NCBI GenBank assembly: GCA_947450605.1
Contig: CANFWB010000006.1
Location: 1-59,318, forward strand
From: Burkholderiaceae bacterium
GTDB taxonomy: Bacteria > Pseudomonadota > Gammaproteobacteria > Burkholderiales > Burkholderiaceae
Direction of reading: 5' to 3'
DNA: 59,318 bases
The notes beneath the pieces were generated by a model. It had not been told where the DNA came from. It was given only the letters and a program-made list of their open reading frames with translations, and did not search any database. Shown in pieces: positions 7,406 through 16,819 of this stretch; positions within the stretch are counted from its first letter, which is position 1, and each line of letters opens with the position of its first letter. The position numbers were made by a program, and so were the translations under genes.

Positions 7406-8554
7406 TTAGTCTTCAAATACTTGCTGGTATTGAGAAAGCAGGGCTTCCAATTGAATTCGGGTAGCCAAAGGATGGGTTTCATGGCGTCGCGCCTGGATTA
7501 AGGACTTCCAAAAACGAAGTAGCTTAGGCAGACGTACTTGTTGTGCCAAAACCTGAATTGCGACCTGATGTTTGGGGTAATAACGCGGACCACCATTTTG
7601 CACTGAACTCTGTAAGTCTGAGATCCAGCGTTGCATGGTTGCGAGTAGAACCGAATACTGAGCTTTATGTGTTTTGTCAGCGGCATCAAGCCAGTTAATG
7701 CGACCGCCCTGTGACATTGCCTGCAATAAATATCGCGATGCTTGGATAGCAATCGTAAGCTCATCCTTCTCATCTTTATTGTGACGCGCTATTAAGGACT
7801 CTAGAACAGCATAGGGCGCCCCACCCTGTTCGTCATAAATAGATTCGACATCAGCGGCATTTATTTTTAAGTCAGCGACATTATTCAGTTGAGTGCGCAA
7901 CCAATGCAATCCAACCAAGCGATCAGGTCTTGGTGCAGACAATAAGCGACAACGAGAGCGAATGGTTGGTAACACGCGATCAAGGCGATCTGCCAGCAAA
8001 ACAAAGATCGTATTTTTTGGCGGCTCTTCGAGGGACTTGAGTAAGGTATTTGCAGAATCAGCCCTCAGCATCTCGAGTGGATAAACCAGAATCACACGAT
8101 TACCGCCGCGATGCGAGCCAATGGAAAGACCCTCAATTGCGCTACGAGCATCTTCGATAGAAATACTTTTCTTTTCTTTTTTCTCAGGCGCATCACTGTC
8201 ACTATCGGCCTGACTCGATTTTGCTTTCTTGGGGGAATCAGCGTCGGTCTCAAAGTCGCCATGGGGCAACAGCTTGCGATGCGTTTCAGGTACAAGTGCA
8301 ATAAAGTCTGGGTGATTGCCGGAATCAAACCATCGGCAAGCTTCACACTGATTGCAGGGCTTGACCGCAGTTGCCGAAGCCTCACACAAAAGCGCTTTAG
8401 CTAACTCAATGGAGAATTCAAATTTACCGATACCGGATTGACCATGAAGTAAAACAGCGCTTGGAAACGCGGCTAAATTAATGCCATCCCAGATGGGTTG
8501 TAGCCAGGGCGCTATTTTCTTGACAGCCTCATTCGGAAACATCAGGTCGCCCAT
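7406..8554 (-). CDS. holB: DNA polymerase III subunit delta'
   Basis: 382 residues, an AAA+ clamp-loader subunit. The P-loop region reads LLHGQSGIGKFEFS, where the final S/T of Walker A is replaced, as is usual for delta', which does not hydrolyse ATP. A zinc-module-like cluster CNQCEACRWF is near residues 62-71. The sensor segment LEEPPKNTIFVLL follows. Between them (about 100-125) is a Lys/Ser/Asp-rich low-complexity insert (KKAKSSQADSDSDAPEKKEKK) that makes the protein longer than the roughly 330 residues of E. coli HolB. The gene abuts tmk: the tmk stop is immediately before the holB ATG. Confidence 0.92.
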   Translation of the reverse strand: MGDLMFPNEAVKKIAPWLQPIWDGINLAAFPSAVLLHGQSGIGKFEFSIELAKALLCEASATAVKPCNQCEACRWFDSGNHPDFIALVPETHRKLLPHGDFETDADSPKKAKSSQADSDSDAPEKKEKKSISIEDARSAIEGLSIGSHRGGNRVILVYPLEMLRADSANTLLKSLEEPPKNTIFVLLADRLDRVLPTIRSRCRLLSAPRPDRLVGLHWLRTQLNNVADLKINAADVESIYDEQGGAPYAVLESLIARHNKDEKDELTIAIQASRYLLQAMSQGGRINWLDAADKTHKAQYSVLLATMQRWISDLQSSVQNGGPRYYPKHQVAIQVLAQQVRLPKLLRFWKSLIQARRHETHPLATRIQLEALLSQYQQVFED

Positions 8555-9193
8555 TTACAGCTTGATCCCTAAAGCCTGCAGTGCATTCCAAATCACTTCA
8601 GGGGTTTGGGTGGCATCCACCAAATAAAATCTTCCAGGATCGGCTTTGGCTCTTCGCAAATATTCTTGGCGCACTTTTTCAAAAAAGTCTAAATCCATCT
8701 GCTCAAACTTATCAGGCGCACGGACTTTTGATCTTCTAGCCTCAGCGACCGAACCAGGTAAATCAAATAAAAAAGTGAGATTGGGCTGCAATACAGAACC
8801 ATCATCACGCCCTTGAACCCATTTTTCCAAATCATTTAACTTGTCAAGACTCAAACCACGACCGCCGCCTTGATAAGCAAAACTGGCATCTGTAAACCGA
8901 TCTGAAATAACAATCTTCCCAACCCTCAATGCCGGCTCTATTACCTGTGCAATATGTTCGCGACGCGCAGCAAACATCAACAATGCTTCGGTTTCTATAT
9001 TCATAGGCATATCTAATAACAATGCACGTAATTGCTCGCCCAATGGCGTGCCCCCAGGCTCTCTAGTCAGAACTACATCACGATCAGGATGGCGATCCTT
9101 CATTAACTTCGCGAATGATTCAATATGCGTGCTCTTGCCGGCACCATCAATACCCTCGAAGCTAATGAAATATCCAGAAAATTCAGTTGTCAT
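8555..9193 (-). CDS. tmk: Thymidylate kinase
   Basis: 212 residues. It phosphorylates dTMP to dTDP for DNA synthesis in the cytoplasm. The P-loop [11 protein letters not shown] is near 12-22, the DR(E/P) loop is in [11 protein letters not shown], and the [17 protein letters not shown] segment includes the nucleotide-binding and LID-region arginines. Length is normal. It lies between mltG (5-base gap) and holB (abutting) in the conserved mltG-tmk-holB-tatD order, all on the minus strand. Confidence 0.96.
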   Translation of the reverse strand: MTTEFSGYFISFEGIDGAGKSTHIESFAKLMKDRHPDRDVVLTREPGGTPLGEQLRALLLDMPMNIETEALLMFAARREHIAQVIEPALRVGKIVISDRFTDASFAYQGGGRGLSLDKLNDLEKWVQGRDDGSVLQPNLTFLFDLPGSVAEARRSKVRAPDKFEQMDLDFFEKVRQEYLRRAKADPGRFYLVDATQTPEVIWNALQALGIKL

Positions 9194-9198
9194 AAGTA

Positions 9199-10296
9199 TT
9201 ACTGTGAGTTCGTTTTAGATGGAGCACTGCGCTTACGCTGAAACTGATCAACTGCGTGTTCATGCTCTTTTAAGGTTTTGGAAAAATGACTGCTTCCATC
9301 GCCACGTGCCACGAAATAAACGGCGTCACTTTTTGCTGGATGGACAACCGCAAGGAGCGACTCTTTGCTGGGCATTGCTATCGGCGTTGGGGGTAAACCT
9401 TTGTGCATATAAGTATTGTAGGGACTGTCTTTGCGAAGGTCTGTTTTTCGCAGATTTCCATCAAATTTGGGGCCAATCCCATAAATTACTGCTGGATCTG
9501 TCTGCAAGGGCATATTGAAGTTCAGTCTATTAATAAATACCGCTGCCACCAAAGATCGGTCACTTGAGCGCCCAGTCTCCTTCTCGACGATTGAGGCCAA
9601 AATGAGGAGCTCATAGGGTGTTTTCAAGGGTATGGCTACCTGCTTTTGCTCCGAAGCCAAGCCCAGTTGCTTTTGCATTGCTTGGGACGCGCGTCTGTAG
9701 ATGGAAACATCTGAGTCGTCGGGGTCAAAAACATAGGTATCTGGATAAAAAAGACCTTCATCCCCAGGGTATGACAGGCCCAAAACTTGCAATAGCTCTT
9801 TAGAGCTCATTCCTTTTGTTTGATGTATCAAGGCTGGATGAGAATCAATTAGGGATCTCATTTGCCAGCTGGTCATTCCCGGAATAATGGCAACACTCTC
9901 CCGAACACGATCACCACGGGCAATTTGTAGCAAGATAGCCCCTAAACTGGCTCGAGTAGCCAATAAATAGGTCCCTGGCTTGAGTTTTCCGCCAACAAAG
10001 AGTGCTCTTGCTGCAAACTGAAAGACCAAGGCATTTGAAGCAACTCCCTGCTCTAATAATTGATGCGAAATCGCAGTTAGACCAGATTGAGGTGCTATTT
10101 TTACTTTATAGATATTGGCTTCTGCAGTATTGGATGTACCGGGCACTATGGGCAATAAAAAGATGGCGCCATATAAAATCACGAGGAAAGCCAGTAAATA
10201 AATGGCGTAGGCACTCCAGGATCGACTATTTGACTGCCTTGCAAAGAGAGTTCTTCTCTGAAATTTTCTGCTCATCGAGCTATGATAAAAGCTCAT
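9199..10296 (-). CDS. mltG: Endolytic murein transglycosylase MltG
   Basis: YceG/MltG family, a membrane-anchored lytic transglycosylase that cuts nascent glycan strands during peptidoglycan synthesis. A single membrane helix (about [21 protein letters not shown]) follows a basic N-terminus. The C-terminal catalytic part has [10 protein letters not shown] with the catalytic Glu, then [23 protein letters not shown]. The frame is open further up to a TTG at 10329, but that would overlap ygfZ by 35 bases. I chose the ATG at 10296, which gives 365 residues; the ATG at 10275 (MSRKF) is equally possible. Start overlaps that of the divergent ygfZ in the sequence CATG. Confidence 0.92.
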   Translation of the reverse strand: MSFYHSSMSRKFQRRTLFARQSNSRSWSAYAIYLLAFLVILYGAIFLLPIVPGTSNTAEANIYKVKIAPQSGLTAISHQLLEQGVASNALVFQFAARALFVGGKLKPGTYLLATRASLGAILLQIARGDRVRESVAIIPGMTSWQMRSLIDSHPALIHQTKGMSSKELLQVLGLSYPGDEGLFYPDTYVFDPDDSDVSIYRRASQAMQKQLGLASEQKQVAIPLKTPYELLILASIVEKETGRSSDRSLVAAVFINRLNFNMPLQTDPAVIYGIGPKFDGNLRKTDLRKDSPYNTYMHKGLPPTPIAMPSKESLLAVVHPAKSDAVYFVARGDGSSHFSKTLKEHEHAVDQFQRKRSAPSKTNSQ

Positions 10297-11302
10297 GACT
10301 CCCAACCCAAAAAACTCCGACATTCCCAATACCCATCTGACGAGCGGATTTACTCTGCTTTCTGATTGGGGTTTGATCTTGGTCGAAGGCCCAGATGCCG
10401 CCAGCCTCCTTCAAAATCAGCTGAGTAATTCCGTATTGAGCATGAATCGCACTAGTTCAGGTGAGATTGCTCAGGGATTAGATGCAGTACGACTGATTGG
10501 TTATTGCAATCCCAAGGGGCGTCTTTTAGCCAGCGCTTGGGTTGGCCTATTTCCAGAATCAACCGAATCGGATGATCGATTTGCCCTCTTTATTTCTAAA
10601 GATATTGCAGCTAGTACAGCAAAAAGACTCTCGATGTATGTATTGCGCTCAAAAGTGAAAGTATTGGATGCATCGAATGACTGGGATATTTTTGGCGCCT
10701 ACCAGGAGACGCGAGCGACAGAAAGCAAGCTACCTCGCATAGACTCTCTTGGATTGCAGCTGCCCGACGTATTGATTGGCGATGCATCATTTCAGCGCAC
10801 ACTGATTGCTCAGAAGAAAAATCAATCCATTGAATCAAAAACGGATGAGTCTGCGCTAGCTCAGTGGAATTCTTTGGAAGTATTGAGTGCAATTCCTCGC
10901 ATTGTTTTGGCTACCCAAGAACAGTTTGTTCCACAGATGATTAACTTCGAGTCGGTTTCTGGGGTCGATTTTAAAAAGGGTTGCTACCCAGGACAAGAAA
11001 TTGTTGCTCGTAGTCAATATCGTGGAGCTGTGAAACGCAGACTTCAACTTGCTCGAACCACATCAAGCGCATTGACCTCGGAGATGACTAAACCCGGTGT
11101 GGAGTTGTTTCATGATGGTGATTCAGCCCAGCCGTGCGGCATGCTAGTGCTGTCGGCGCCCCATCCCAGCGATTTGGATCGTATCGACTTTCAAGTGGAG
11201 TGCAAACTGGACGCCCTCGAAGCTGGAGAAATTCATCTAGGCAAGAGTGATGGCCCTGTGTTAAAAATGGACTCATTACCCTACCCTTTGCTAGAAATTT
11301 AA
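10295..11302 (+). CDS. ygfZ: Folate-binding protein YgfZ
   Basis: 335 residues related to the T-protein of glycine cleavage. YgfZ uses folate to help repair or assemble certain iron-sulfur enzymes, among them MiaB in E. coli. The signature K-G-C-Y-x-G-Q-E is present as KGCYPGQEIVARSQYRG near residues 229-245, including the functionally required Cys. The ATG at 10295 shares the CATG tetramer with the mltG start on the other strand. No strong ribosome-binding site precedes it. The NRDE-family gene follows after 27 bases. Confidence 0.92.
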   Translation: MTPNPKNSDIPNTHLTSGFTLLSDWGLILVEGPDAASLLQNQLSNSVLSMNRTSSGEIAQGLDAVRLIGYCNPKGRLLASAWVGLFPESTESDDRFALFISKDIAASTAKRLSMYVLRSKVKVLDASNDWDIFGAYQETRATESKLPRIDSLGLQLPDVLIGDASFQRTLIAQKKNQSIESKTDESALAQWNSLEVLSAIPRIVLATQEQFVPQMINFESVSGVDFKKGCYPGQEIVARSQYRGAVKRRLQLARTTSSALTSEMTKPGVELFHDGDSAQPCGMLVLSAPHPSDLDRIDFQVECKLDALEAGEIHLGKSDGPVLKMDSLPYPLLEI

Positions 11303-11329
11303 TCACACCAATACGCAAGTTATTTTTTT

Positions 11330-12187
11330 ATGTGCCTCATTCTCTTCGCCTGGAAATCACACCCAGACTACCCTTTAGTAGTTGCTGCAAATCGCGATGA
11401 GTTTTATGAGCGCGATACTGATCCAATGGGGTGGTGGCAAGATCATCCCCAGGTATTGGCAGGCAAAGATCGAGCAGATGTTTTAGGTTCTCCGGGTACC
11501 TGGCTTGGATTTACTAAAACCGGCCGATTTGCTGCGCTGACCAATGTTAGAGCGCCCAGCGAAAAGAATCCAGATGCGAGAACCCGCGGAGAGCTTAGTT
11601 TGCGCTATCTCACCGGGCAACATAAACCACACGCATATATACAAGAAAATGCCAAACGGTTTGAGCAATACAATGGATTTAATCTACTAATGGCTGACCT
11701 GAGTGATCCAGAAAATGCAGAAATGCATTGGGTGAGTAATCGACTGATGATGGGAGAGAGCATTCGACCAAGAAAAGTTTTTCCAGAGCAAGCTTTAGCC
11801 CCCGGAGTCTACGGCTTATCAAATGCCATGCTCGATACTCCATGGCCCAAAGTCAATCATCGGGTTGCGGCATTTGCTCAGACCCTAGCAATGGATAGCG
11901 GCCAACTCAAAAACTCAGATCATTATTTGCGCTTATTGGCAGATACCCATGAGGCTAGCCCACAAGAGCTGCCTAATACGGGCGTGAACAAGGATTGGGA
12001 AAAAGCATTATCGGCAGCATTCATCAAGACCCCTGTGTATGGAACGCGTTCCAGCACTGTTTTACGGGTGCGAAAGGATGGCCAGTTTGAGATGATTGAA
12101 AGACGTTTTGATGCCAGCGGTACTGTGGGTCACGATGTCATCACTGGTGCGCTGACTACCGCTCCAGGATCCAATTTATCCGTCTAA
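11330..12187 (+). CDS. NRDE (TANGO2) family protein
   Basis: 285 residues. The N-terminus MCLILFAWK and the signature AANRDEFYERDT define the NRDE/TANGO2 family, whose vertebrate member is linked to heme or lipid handling. The bacterial function is not established. Cys2 right after Met1 invites comparison with N-terminal nucleophile hydrolases. The protein is predicted to be cytoplasmic with no membrane segment. It is co-directional with ygfZ (27-base gap) and convergent with the thioesterase, only 4 bases separating the stop codons. Confidence 0.88.
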   Translation: MCLILFAWKSHPDYPLVVAANRDEFYERDTDPMGWWQDHPQVLAGKDRADVLGSPGTWLGFTKTGRFAALTNVRAPSEKNPDARTRGELSLRYLTGQHKPHAYIQENAKRFEQYNGFNLLMADLSDPENAEMHWVSNRLMMGESIRPRKVFPEQALAPGVYGLSNAMLDTPWPKVNHRVAAFAQTLAMDSGQLKNSDHYLRLLADTHEASPQELPNTGVNKDWEKALSAAFIKTPVYGTRSSTVLRVRKDGQFEMIERRFDASGTVGHDVITGALTTAPGSNLSV

Positions 12188-12191
12188 ACCT

Positions 12192-12674
12192 TTATTGCTG
12201 ACGCTGGTCTTCATTTACGACCCGCTCACCATCGGCATTCTTGGTTGCTAAACGCTTCAGAAATTGAAATGTGCCTGTCGCCATGCAGCAGATTTCACCT
12301 TGATCGTTATAGAGCTTAGCCTCACAAAAAGCCATTGTGGCGGTGCGGCGAACGGTATCCGCTTTTACGCGCAAGATACCATTGGCAGCTTGCATAAAGT
12401 TATTCTTCATTTCAACAGTGACAACACTACGATCGCCCGGATCCCCAGAGCGAGCGGCAACGGCCATCGCTACATCCATCAGCGTCAATAAAACTCCACC
12501 ATGAGCTACATCCCAAGTGTTGGTATGCTCTGGTTTTAAGGCTAGCAGAATTTCACCCTTACCCATTTCAGCACTGAGACAACGTACTCCAAGTAGCTTC
12601 AAAAAGGGAACATTGAGTTCCTCGCCTAGATTGGCAAGCTGAGTTGCCGCATTCAGTTGTACTTTATTTGTCAT
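12192..12674 (-). CDS. PaaI-family hotdog thioesterase
   Basis: 160 residues with the hotdog-fold signature WDVAHGGVLLTLMDVAMAVAAR, containing HGG and the catalytic Asp in the long helix, and the strand VTVEMKNNFMQAANG. It should hydrolyse acyl-CoA thioesters in the cytoplasm; the substrate is unknown. It faces SelO divergently with a 28-base gap and is convergent with the NRDE gene. The extra C-terminal tail (about 20 polar residues) is unremarkable. Confidence 0.88.
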   Translation of the reverse strand: MTNKVQLNAATQLANLGEELNVPFLKLLGVRCLSAEMGKGEILLALKPEHTNTWDVAHGGVLLTLMDVAMAVAARSGDPGDRSVVTVEMKNNFMQAANGILRVKADTVRRTATMAFCEAKLYNDQGEICCMATGTFQFLKRLATKNADGERVVNEDQRQQ

Positions 12675-12702
12675 AAGGTCATTTTAATGGCTTCTGCGAC
12701 GG

Positions 12703-14196
12703 ATGGGAATTACCCATAGAATACAAAACATGCCTTTTACCCTACGTGGCGATGATGTCTGCCAACCTACCTTACCCACCCCAATAACAGAGCCTTATTG
12801 GGTTGCATTTGCACCTGCCGCAGCCCAGCTAATCAATATTGAAATGGGCTCAGATGGGTTACCAATAAATCCTGATTGGCTAGAAGTACTGGCAGGCAAT
12901 CAATTAGCCGTGGACACCATAGAGTTTGCCGCTCCCATTTCTACCGCCTACAGCGGACACCAATTTGGGGTATGGGCTGGACAACTAGGCGATGGACGCG
13001 CCATTCTCCTTGGCGATGTTAATAAGCTAGAACTCCAATTAAAAGGCGCAGGAAAGACGCAGTATTCCAGAATGGGTGATGGTAGAGCGGTCCTGAGATC
13101 ATCTATCCGCGAGTTTTTATGCAGCGAGGCAATGCAGGCGCTCGGCATACCCACGAGCCGCGCTCTCGCAGTCGTGGGGACCAAGCAAACCGTAAGGCGC
13201 GAAACCCTGGAAACAGCAGCGATATGCTCTCGTATTGCTCCCAGTTTCATTCGTATCGGACATTTTGAGCATTTTGCATCCACGCAAAATATCGTGCGAT
13301 TGAAAGAATTGGCTGATCTCCTGATTACCCACTTTTACCCTGAATCCGCAAATGAGCAAGATACTTACTTGAGTTTGTTTCAAGCGATATCCGCTCGTAA
13401 TGCCAAGTTAGTAGCCCAATGGCAATCCGTCGGATTCTGTCATGGCGTTTTAAACAGTGACAACATCAGCGCTTTAGGGCTCACTCTTGACTATGGTCCA
13501 TTTGGATTTTTAGATCACTTTGAAATTGATCATATTTGCAACCACAGTGACAGCGGTGGTCGCTATGCCTATCACCGGCAGCCACAAGTCATGCATTGGA
13601 ACATGGCTTGCCTTGCTAGTGCGATGCTGCCCCTACTCGAGCTAGATCATTCAAGCGAGGAATCCCAAGATCTATTGCGTTCAGCCCTAGAAGAATTTCC
13701 ATTGGTCTATACCAAAGAGTGGCAGAATTTGTTTCGCTTTAAGCTGGGACTGCAATTAGAGTTAGAGGATGACGTTCAATTAATTGAACGTCTCTTGCAG
13801 GCGATGCATGACTCGAAGGTAGACTACACAAGCTTCTTTCGCAACCTAAGCAATCTTGGTAAAGATGCGATACCGACAGAGATCCCGCAAAGAGATGAAT
13901 TCATTGATCGAAATAGTGCTGATCAATGGTTTGCTGACTACACCCAAAGACTTCGATCCGAGCCATTAAGCGACTCATCCAGAAAAGAGATGATGAATCG
14001 CATTAATCCAAAATACACCCTCAGAAATCACTTGGCACAAACGGCAATTGAAAAGGCGCAACAAAATGACTTTTCAGAAGTGGCGACATTGCTTCAGATA
14101 CTGAGCAATCCTTTTGAGGAGCAAGAAGAATTCGAGGCATACTCAAAAGCACCACCACTGAGCATGCAAAAAATTTCTGTTAGTTGCTCCTCTTAA
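12703..14196 (+). CDS. selO: Protein adenylyltransferase SelO (YdiU family)
   Basis: 497 residues. SelO is a pseudokinase-fold enzyme that transfers AMP to protein Ser/Thr/Tyr residues and is tied to redox homeostasis. Visible are [18 protein letters not shown] (nucleotide region), [27 protein letters not shown], and the active-site block [29 protein letters not shown]. The last three residues are Cys-Ser-Ser, the position where animal SelO carries selenocysteine; here it is an ordinary TGC cysteine (Cys495). msrB follows after 14 bases, fitting an oxidative-stress unit. A shorter start at MPFTL (12730) is possible. Confidence 0.92.
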   Translation: MGITHRIQNMPFTLRGDDVCQPTLPTPITEPYWVAFAPAAAQLINIEMGSDGLPINPDWLEVLAGNQLAVDTIEFAAPISTAYSGHQFGVWAGQLGDGRAILLGDVNKLELQLKGAGKTQYSRMGDGRAVLRSSIREFLCSEAMQALGIPTSRALAVVGTKQTVRRETLETAAICSRIAPSFIRIGHFEHFASTQNIVRLKELADLLITHFYPESANEQDTYLSLFQAISARNAKLVAQWQSVGFCHGVLNSDNISALGLTLDYGPFGFLDHFEIDHICNHSDSGGRYAYHRQPQVMHWNMACLASAMLPLLELDHSSEESQDLLRSALEEFPLVYTKEWQNLFRFKLGLQLELEDDVQLIERLLQAMHDSKVDYTSFFRNLSNLGKDAIPTEIPQRDEFIDRNSADQWFADYTQRLRSEPLSDSSRKEMMNRINPKYTLRNHLAQTAIEKAQQNDFSEVATLLQILSNPFEEQEEFEAYSKAPPLSMQKISVSCSS

Positions 14197-14210
14197 ATTC
14201 ATTTACGACT

Positions 14211-14624
14211 ATGACAAAAAAAACTGATCAAGAATATAAAGATGTATTAAGCGATATTCAATACCGCGTGACTCGAGAAGCCGCTACTGAAAGACCTTTT
14301 TCCGGCGAATACTGGGACCACTGGGGAGATGGTCGATATAGCTGCGTTTGTTGTGGCACACCATTGTTTCAATCAAACACCAAGTTTGATGCTGGATGTG
14401 GTTGGCCAAGCTACAACGCCCCTGAAAACGATCAGGCAATCACTGAAATCCGGGATGTATCACATGGAATGATTCGTACTGAAGTCCGCTGTACCGAATG
14501 TGATGCTCATCTAGGTCACGTCTTTGAAGATGGCCCACAGCCTACCGGCCTGCGCTACTGCATCAACTCAGCATCTCTCAATTTTGAGCCTTCTGAGAAT
14601 GCTAAATCGACCAAATTAAAGTAG
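14211..14624 (+). CDS. msrB: Peptide-methionine (R)-S-oxide reductase MsrB
   Basis: 137 residues from the ATG at 14211. The upstream open frame to 14184 overlaps selO and lacks family similarity. It reduces the R epimer of methionine sulfoxide in proteins. Two CxxC zinc pairs are visible (CVCCG and CTEC), with the conserved DAGCGWPS and HGMIRTEV segments. The catalytic cysteine is in [11 protein letters not shown] near the C-terminus. No signal peptide, so the enzyme is cytoplasmic. Located directly after selO; yciB follows after 26 bases. Confidence 0.95.
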   Translation: MTKKTDQEYKDVLSDIQYRVTREAATERPFSGEYWDHWGDGRYSCVCCGTPLFQSNTKFDAGCGWPSYNAPENDQAITEIRDVSHGMIRTEVRCTECDAHLGHVFEDGPQPTGLRYCINSASLNFEPSENAKSTKLK

Positions 14625-14650
14625 TTTTGAAATAGCTGGATAATCACCCC

Positions 14651-15199
14651 ATGAAATTCTTATTTGACTTATTCCCCATCATTCTATTTTTTATCGCCTT
14701 TAAGTTTGGCGATATCTACACTGCGACCATCGTAGCCATGGTCGCTACGATAGGGCAAATTCTCTGGGTGTATTACCGCCATCGAAAAATTGATGCCATG
14801 CAGTGGGTCAGCCTTGTCATGATTTTGGTATTTGGTAGCCTCACGATTTTTTTACATGACAAAACATTTATTCAGCTCAAGCCAACGGCGCTCTATTGGC
14901 TATTCTCAGGCGCCCTATTGATAAGCGCTCAATTTTTTCAGAAAAACTGGGTTCAGGTTCTGATGGGTAAACAGATCACCCTCAAGGAGAGCAGTGCTAA
15001 ATCCGTTTGGCATCAAGTCAATATGGCATGGGCGACCTTCTTCTTTTTAATGGGGGCGCTAAATCTCTATATTGCATTTGAGTACTCCGAAGAGATTTGG
15101 GTTAACTTCAAATTATTCGGCAGTACTGGTTTATTGGTGGTTTTTGTGATTCTCCAGGGTGTATGGTTAACTCGCCATATGGAGCACTCAGCAGAATGA
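14651..15199 (+). CDS. yciB: Inner membrane-spanning protein YciB (septation protein A family)
   Basis: 182 residues, strongly hydrophobic with about five membrane helices, starting MKFLFDLFPIILFFIAF, the classic N-terminus of the family. In E. coli YciB contributes to cell-envelope synthesis and interacts with cell-division and elongation proteins. The stop codon overlaps the ATG of the BolA gene (ATGA at 15196-15199), so the two are translationally coupled. Length is the usual 170-190 residues. Confidence 0.93.
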   Translation: MKFLFDLFPIILFFIAFKFGDIYTATIVAMVATIGQILWVYYRHRKIDAMQWVSLVMILVFGSLTIFLHDKTFIQLKPTALYWLFSGALLISAQFFQKNWVQVLMGKQITLKESSAKSVWHQVNMAWATFFFLMGALNLYIAFEYSEEIWVNFKLFGSTGLLVVFVILQGVWLTRHMEHSAE

Positions 15200-15480
15200 G
15201 TATTAATCAAGAGCGTATTAACCTCTTTAGAGCTGATTTGAACGTGGCTTTTAAGGCCAATTCCGTGCAGATTGAAGATGAAAGCCATCTCCACGCAGGT
15301 CATGCTGGTGCCGCTACTGGTGGCGGGCACTTTAAGCTCACGATAGTGGCTCCAGAATTTGAGGGAATGAGCAAGGTGGCCCGCCATAGAGCCATCTACG
15401 CAGCCCTGAATAAGCATTTCCCAAAAGAAATCCACGCCCTCACTATCCTGGCATTCACACCTAGTGAAAGCACTAGTTAA
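15196..15480 (+). CDS. BolA-family protein
   Basis: 94 residues from the ATG that overlaps the yciB stop. The frame is open further upstream, but that part is only the yciB shadow. The segment HFKLTIVAPEFEGMSKVARHRAIYAAL and the C-terminal IHALTILAFTP are the BolA core, including the conserved C-terminal histidine that can ligate an iron-sulfur cluster shared with monothiol glutaredoxin. A His/Gly-rich loop (HAGHAGAATGGGHF) precedes the core. A role in iron-sulfur trafficking or morphology is known for the family. A parvulin gene follows after 52 bases, a common neighbour in Burkholderiales. Confidence 0.93.
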   Translation: MSINQERINLFRADLNVAFKANSVQIEDESHLHAGHAGAATGGGHFKLTIVAPEFEGMSKVARHRAIYAALNKHFPKEIHALTILAFTPSESTS

Positions 15481-15532
15481 ACCTAGCTTGCTTTAATATT
15501 CCAACTTAATCCACTTTATTGTTTCCTAGCCC

Positions 15533-16327
15533 ATGTTAAGCACACGCCAAATTTTGACTATCAGCGCTTTGAGCGCCCTATTTCTCTCATCAGCAGTTTG
15601 CGCACAAAATGCTGCCATTGTGAATGGCAAAGCAATACCTAAAGCACAGCTAGATAAGTTAGTTCAAAAATCCAATCAACCAGATAACCCTCAGGTAAGA
15701 GAGCAGGCTAGAGAAATGCTAGTCACTCGTGAGCTGATTTTGCAAGAAGCCAATAGCCGCGGCCTTACTCAAAAAGACTCTGTACGCGAGCAACTTGAGC
15801 AATCCAAAATGGGTGTTTTGATTGCTGCGGTTTTTGAAGACTATGTGGAAAAAGAAGGCGTTGCCGAGGCAGATTTAAAGGCTGCTTACGAACAAGTGAA
15901 AAGTCAGTACACCGGCAAGGAATATCACGTTGAGCATATCTTGGTTGAGAGGGAGGCTGATGCCAAAGCAATTACTGCGCAAATTAAAGCCGGTGGAAAT
16001 TTTGAGCAAATTGCGAAAGAAAAATCTAAGGACCCTGGCTCCGCCCCAAATGGTGGAGATCTTGGCTGGGTGAGTGATAAATCACTGGTCCCAGAATTTT
16101 CAAAAGCCATGGTTCAATTAAAAAAAGGCCAGATCACTGATAAGCCAGTCAAGACCCAATATGGCTGGCACATCATCAAGATGGATGACGTACGCGATGT
16201 GAAGGCGCCCGGCATGGAAGAAATTAAAGATCAACTAAAGCAGATGATCACCGCCGATCAAAATTGGCAAAAGGCAAAGTTTTCTGAACTCATGCAAAAG
16301 TTGCGCGCTAAGGCCAAGATTCAATAA
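15533..16327 (+). CDS. Periplasmic parvulin-type peptidyl-prolyl isomerase
   Basis: 264 residues. A Sec signal peptide (about 1-24, ending AVCAQ) is followed by a helical chaperone-like region (about 45-115) and one parvulin domain (about 130-222). The domain shows YHVEHILVE, the [12 protein letters not shown] loop, [21 protein letters not shown] and the closing IKMDDVRD. It should isomerise peptidyl-proline bonds and help fold outer-membrane proteins, like PpiC-domain proteins or PrsA relatives. The terminator at 16347-16374 ends the transcript just after it. Confidence 0.92.
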   Translation: MLSTRQILTISALSALFLSSAVCAQNAAIVNGKAIPKAQLDKLVQKSNQPDNPQVREQAREMLVTRELILQEANSRGLTQKDSVREQLEQSKMGVLIAAVFEDYVEKEGVAEADLKAAYEQVKSQYTGKEYHVEHILVEREADAKAITAQIKAGGNFEQIAKEKSKDPGSAPNGGDLGWVSDKSLVPEFSKAMVQLKKGQITDKPVKTQYGWHIIKMDDVRDVKAPGMEEIKDQLKQMITADQNWQKAKFSELMQKLRAKAKIQ

Positions 16328-16346
16328 GGCAGAAATACCCCCCTCC

Positions 16347-16374
16347 AAACCCAGGCCAATATCCTGGGTTTTTT
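16347..16374 (+). terminator. Rho-independent terminator after the parvulin gene
   Basis: Nine-base perfect stem AAACCCAGG / CCTGGGTTT with a 7-base loop (CCAATAT), running into six T (16369-16374). It lies 20 bases past the parvulin stop and ends the selO-msrB-yciB-bolA-parvulin direction of transcription before gloA. Confidence 0.9.
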
Positions 16375-16416
16375 CTTGTCCAACAAGAATTTAAAATTGG
16401 CTTTATATTTGAACGC

Positions 16417-16803
16417 ATGATGATCCTTCACACCATGCTCAGAGTCGGCAATATGACTCGTTCTATTGATTTTTATACCAAGGTTCTTGGAATGAACTTA
16501 CTTCGAAACACGGAACGGCCGGAACAGAAATATTCCCTCGCTTTTGTGGGTTTCGGCCGCGGTAATCTAGACGGCCAATCAGAAATTGAATTGACATACA
16601 ACCATGGGGTAGAAAGCTATCAGCTAGGAGATGCCTATGGACATATTGCAATCAGCGTTCCAGATGCTTATTCTGCTTGTGAAAAAATTAAAGCTTCCGG
16701 TGGAAACGTTACTCGTGAAGCCGGCCCAGTGATGGGCGGAGATACTGTGATTGCATTTGTTACAGATCCAGATGGTTACAAAATCGAGTTAATTCAAGAT
16801 TAA
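16417..16803 (+). CDS. gloA: Lactoylglutathione lyase (glyoxalase I)
   Basis: 128 residues. It converts the hemithioacetal of methylglyoxal and glutathione to S-lactoylglutathione. Family hallmarks are [24 protein letters not shown] at the start, [19 protein letters not shown] and GYKIELIQ at the end. The four metal ligands (His5, Glu in IELTYN, His in YGHIA, Glu in KIELIQ) are all present. Two ATG codons occur in a row; either is possible (16417 or 16420). The terminator before it suggests its own promoter. Confidence 0.95.
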   Translation: MMILHTMLRVGNMTRSIDFYTKVLGMNLLRNTERPEQKYSLAFVGFGRGNLDGQSEIELTYNHGVESYQLGDAYGHIAISVPDAYSACEKIKASGGNVTREAGPVMGGDTVIAFVTDPDGYKIELIQD

Positions 16804-16819
16804 CGTAATTAGTAGCTCA

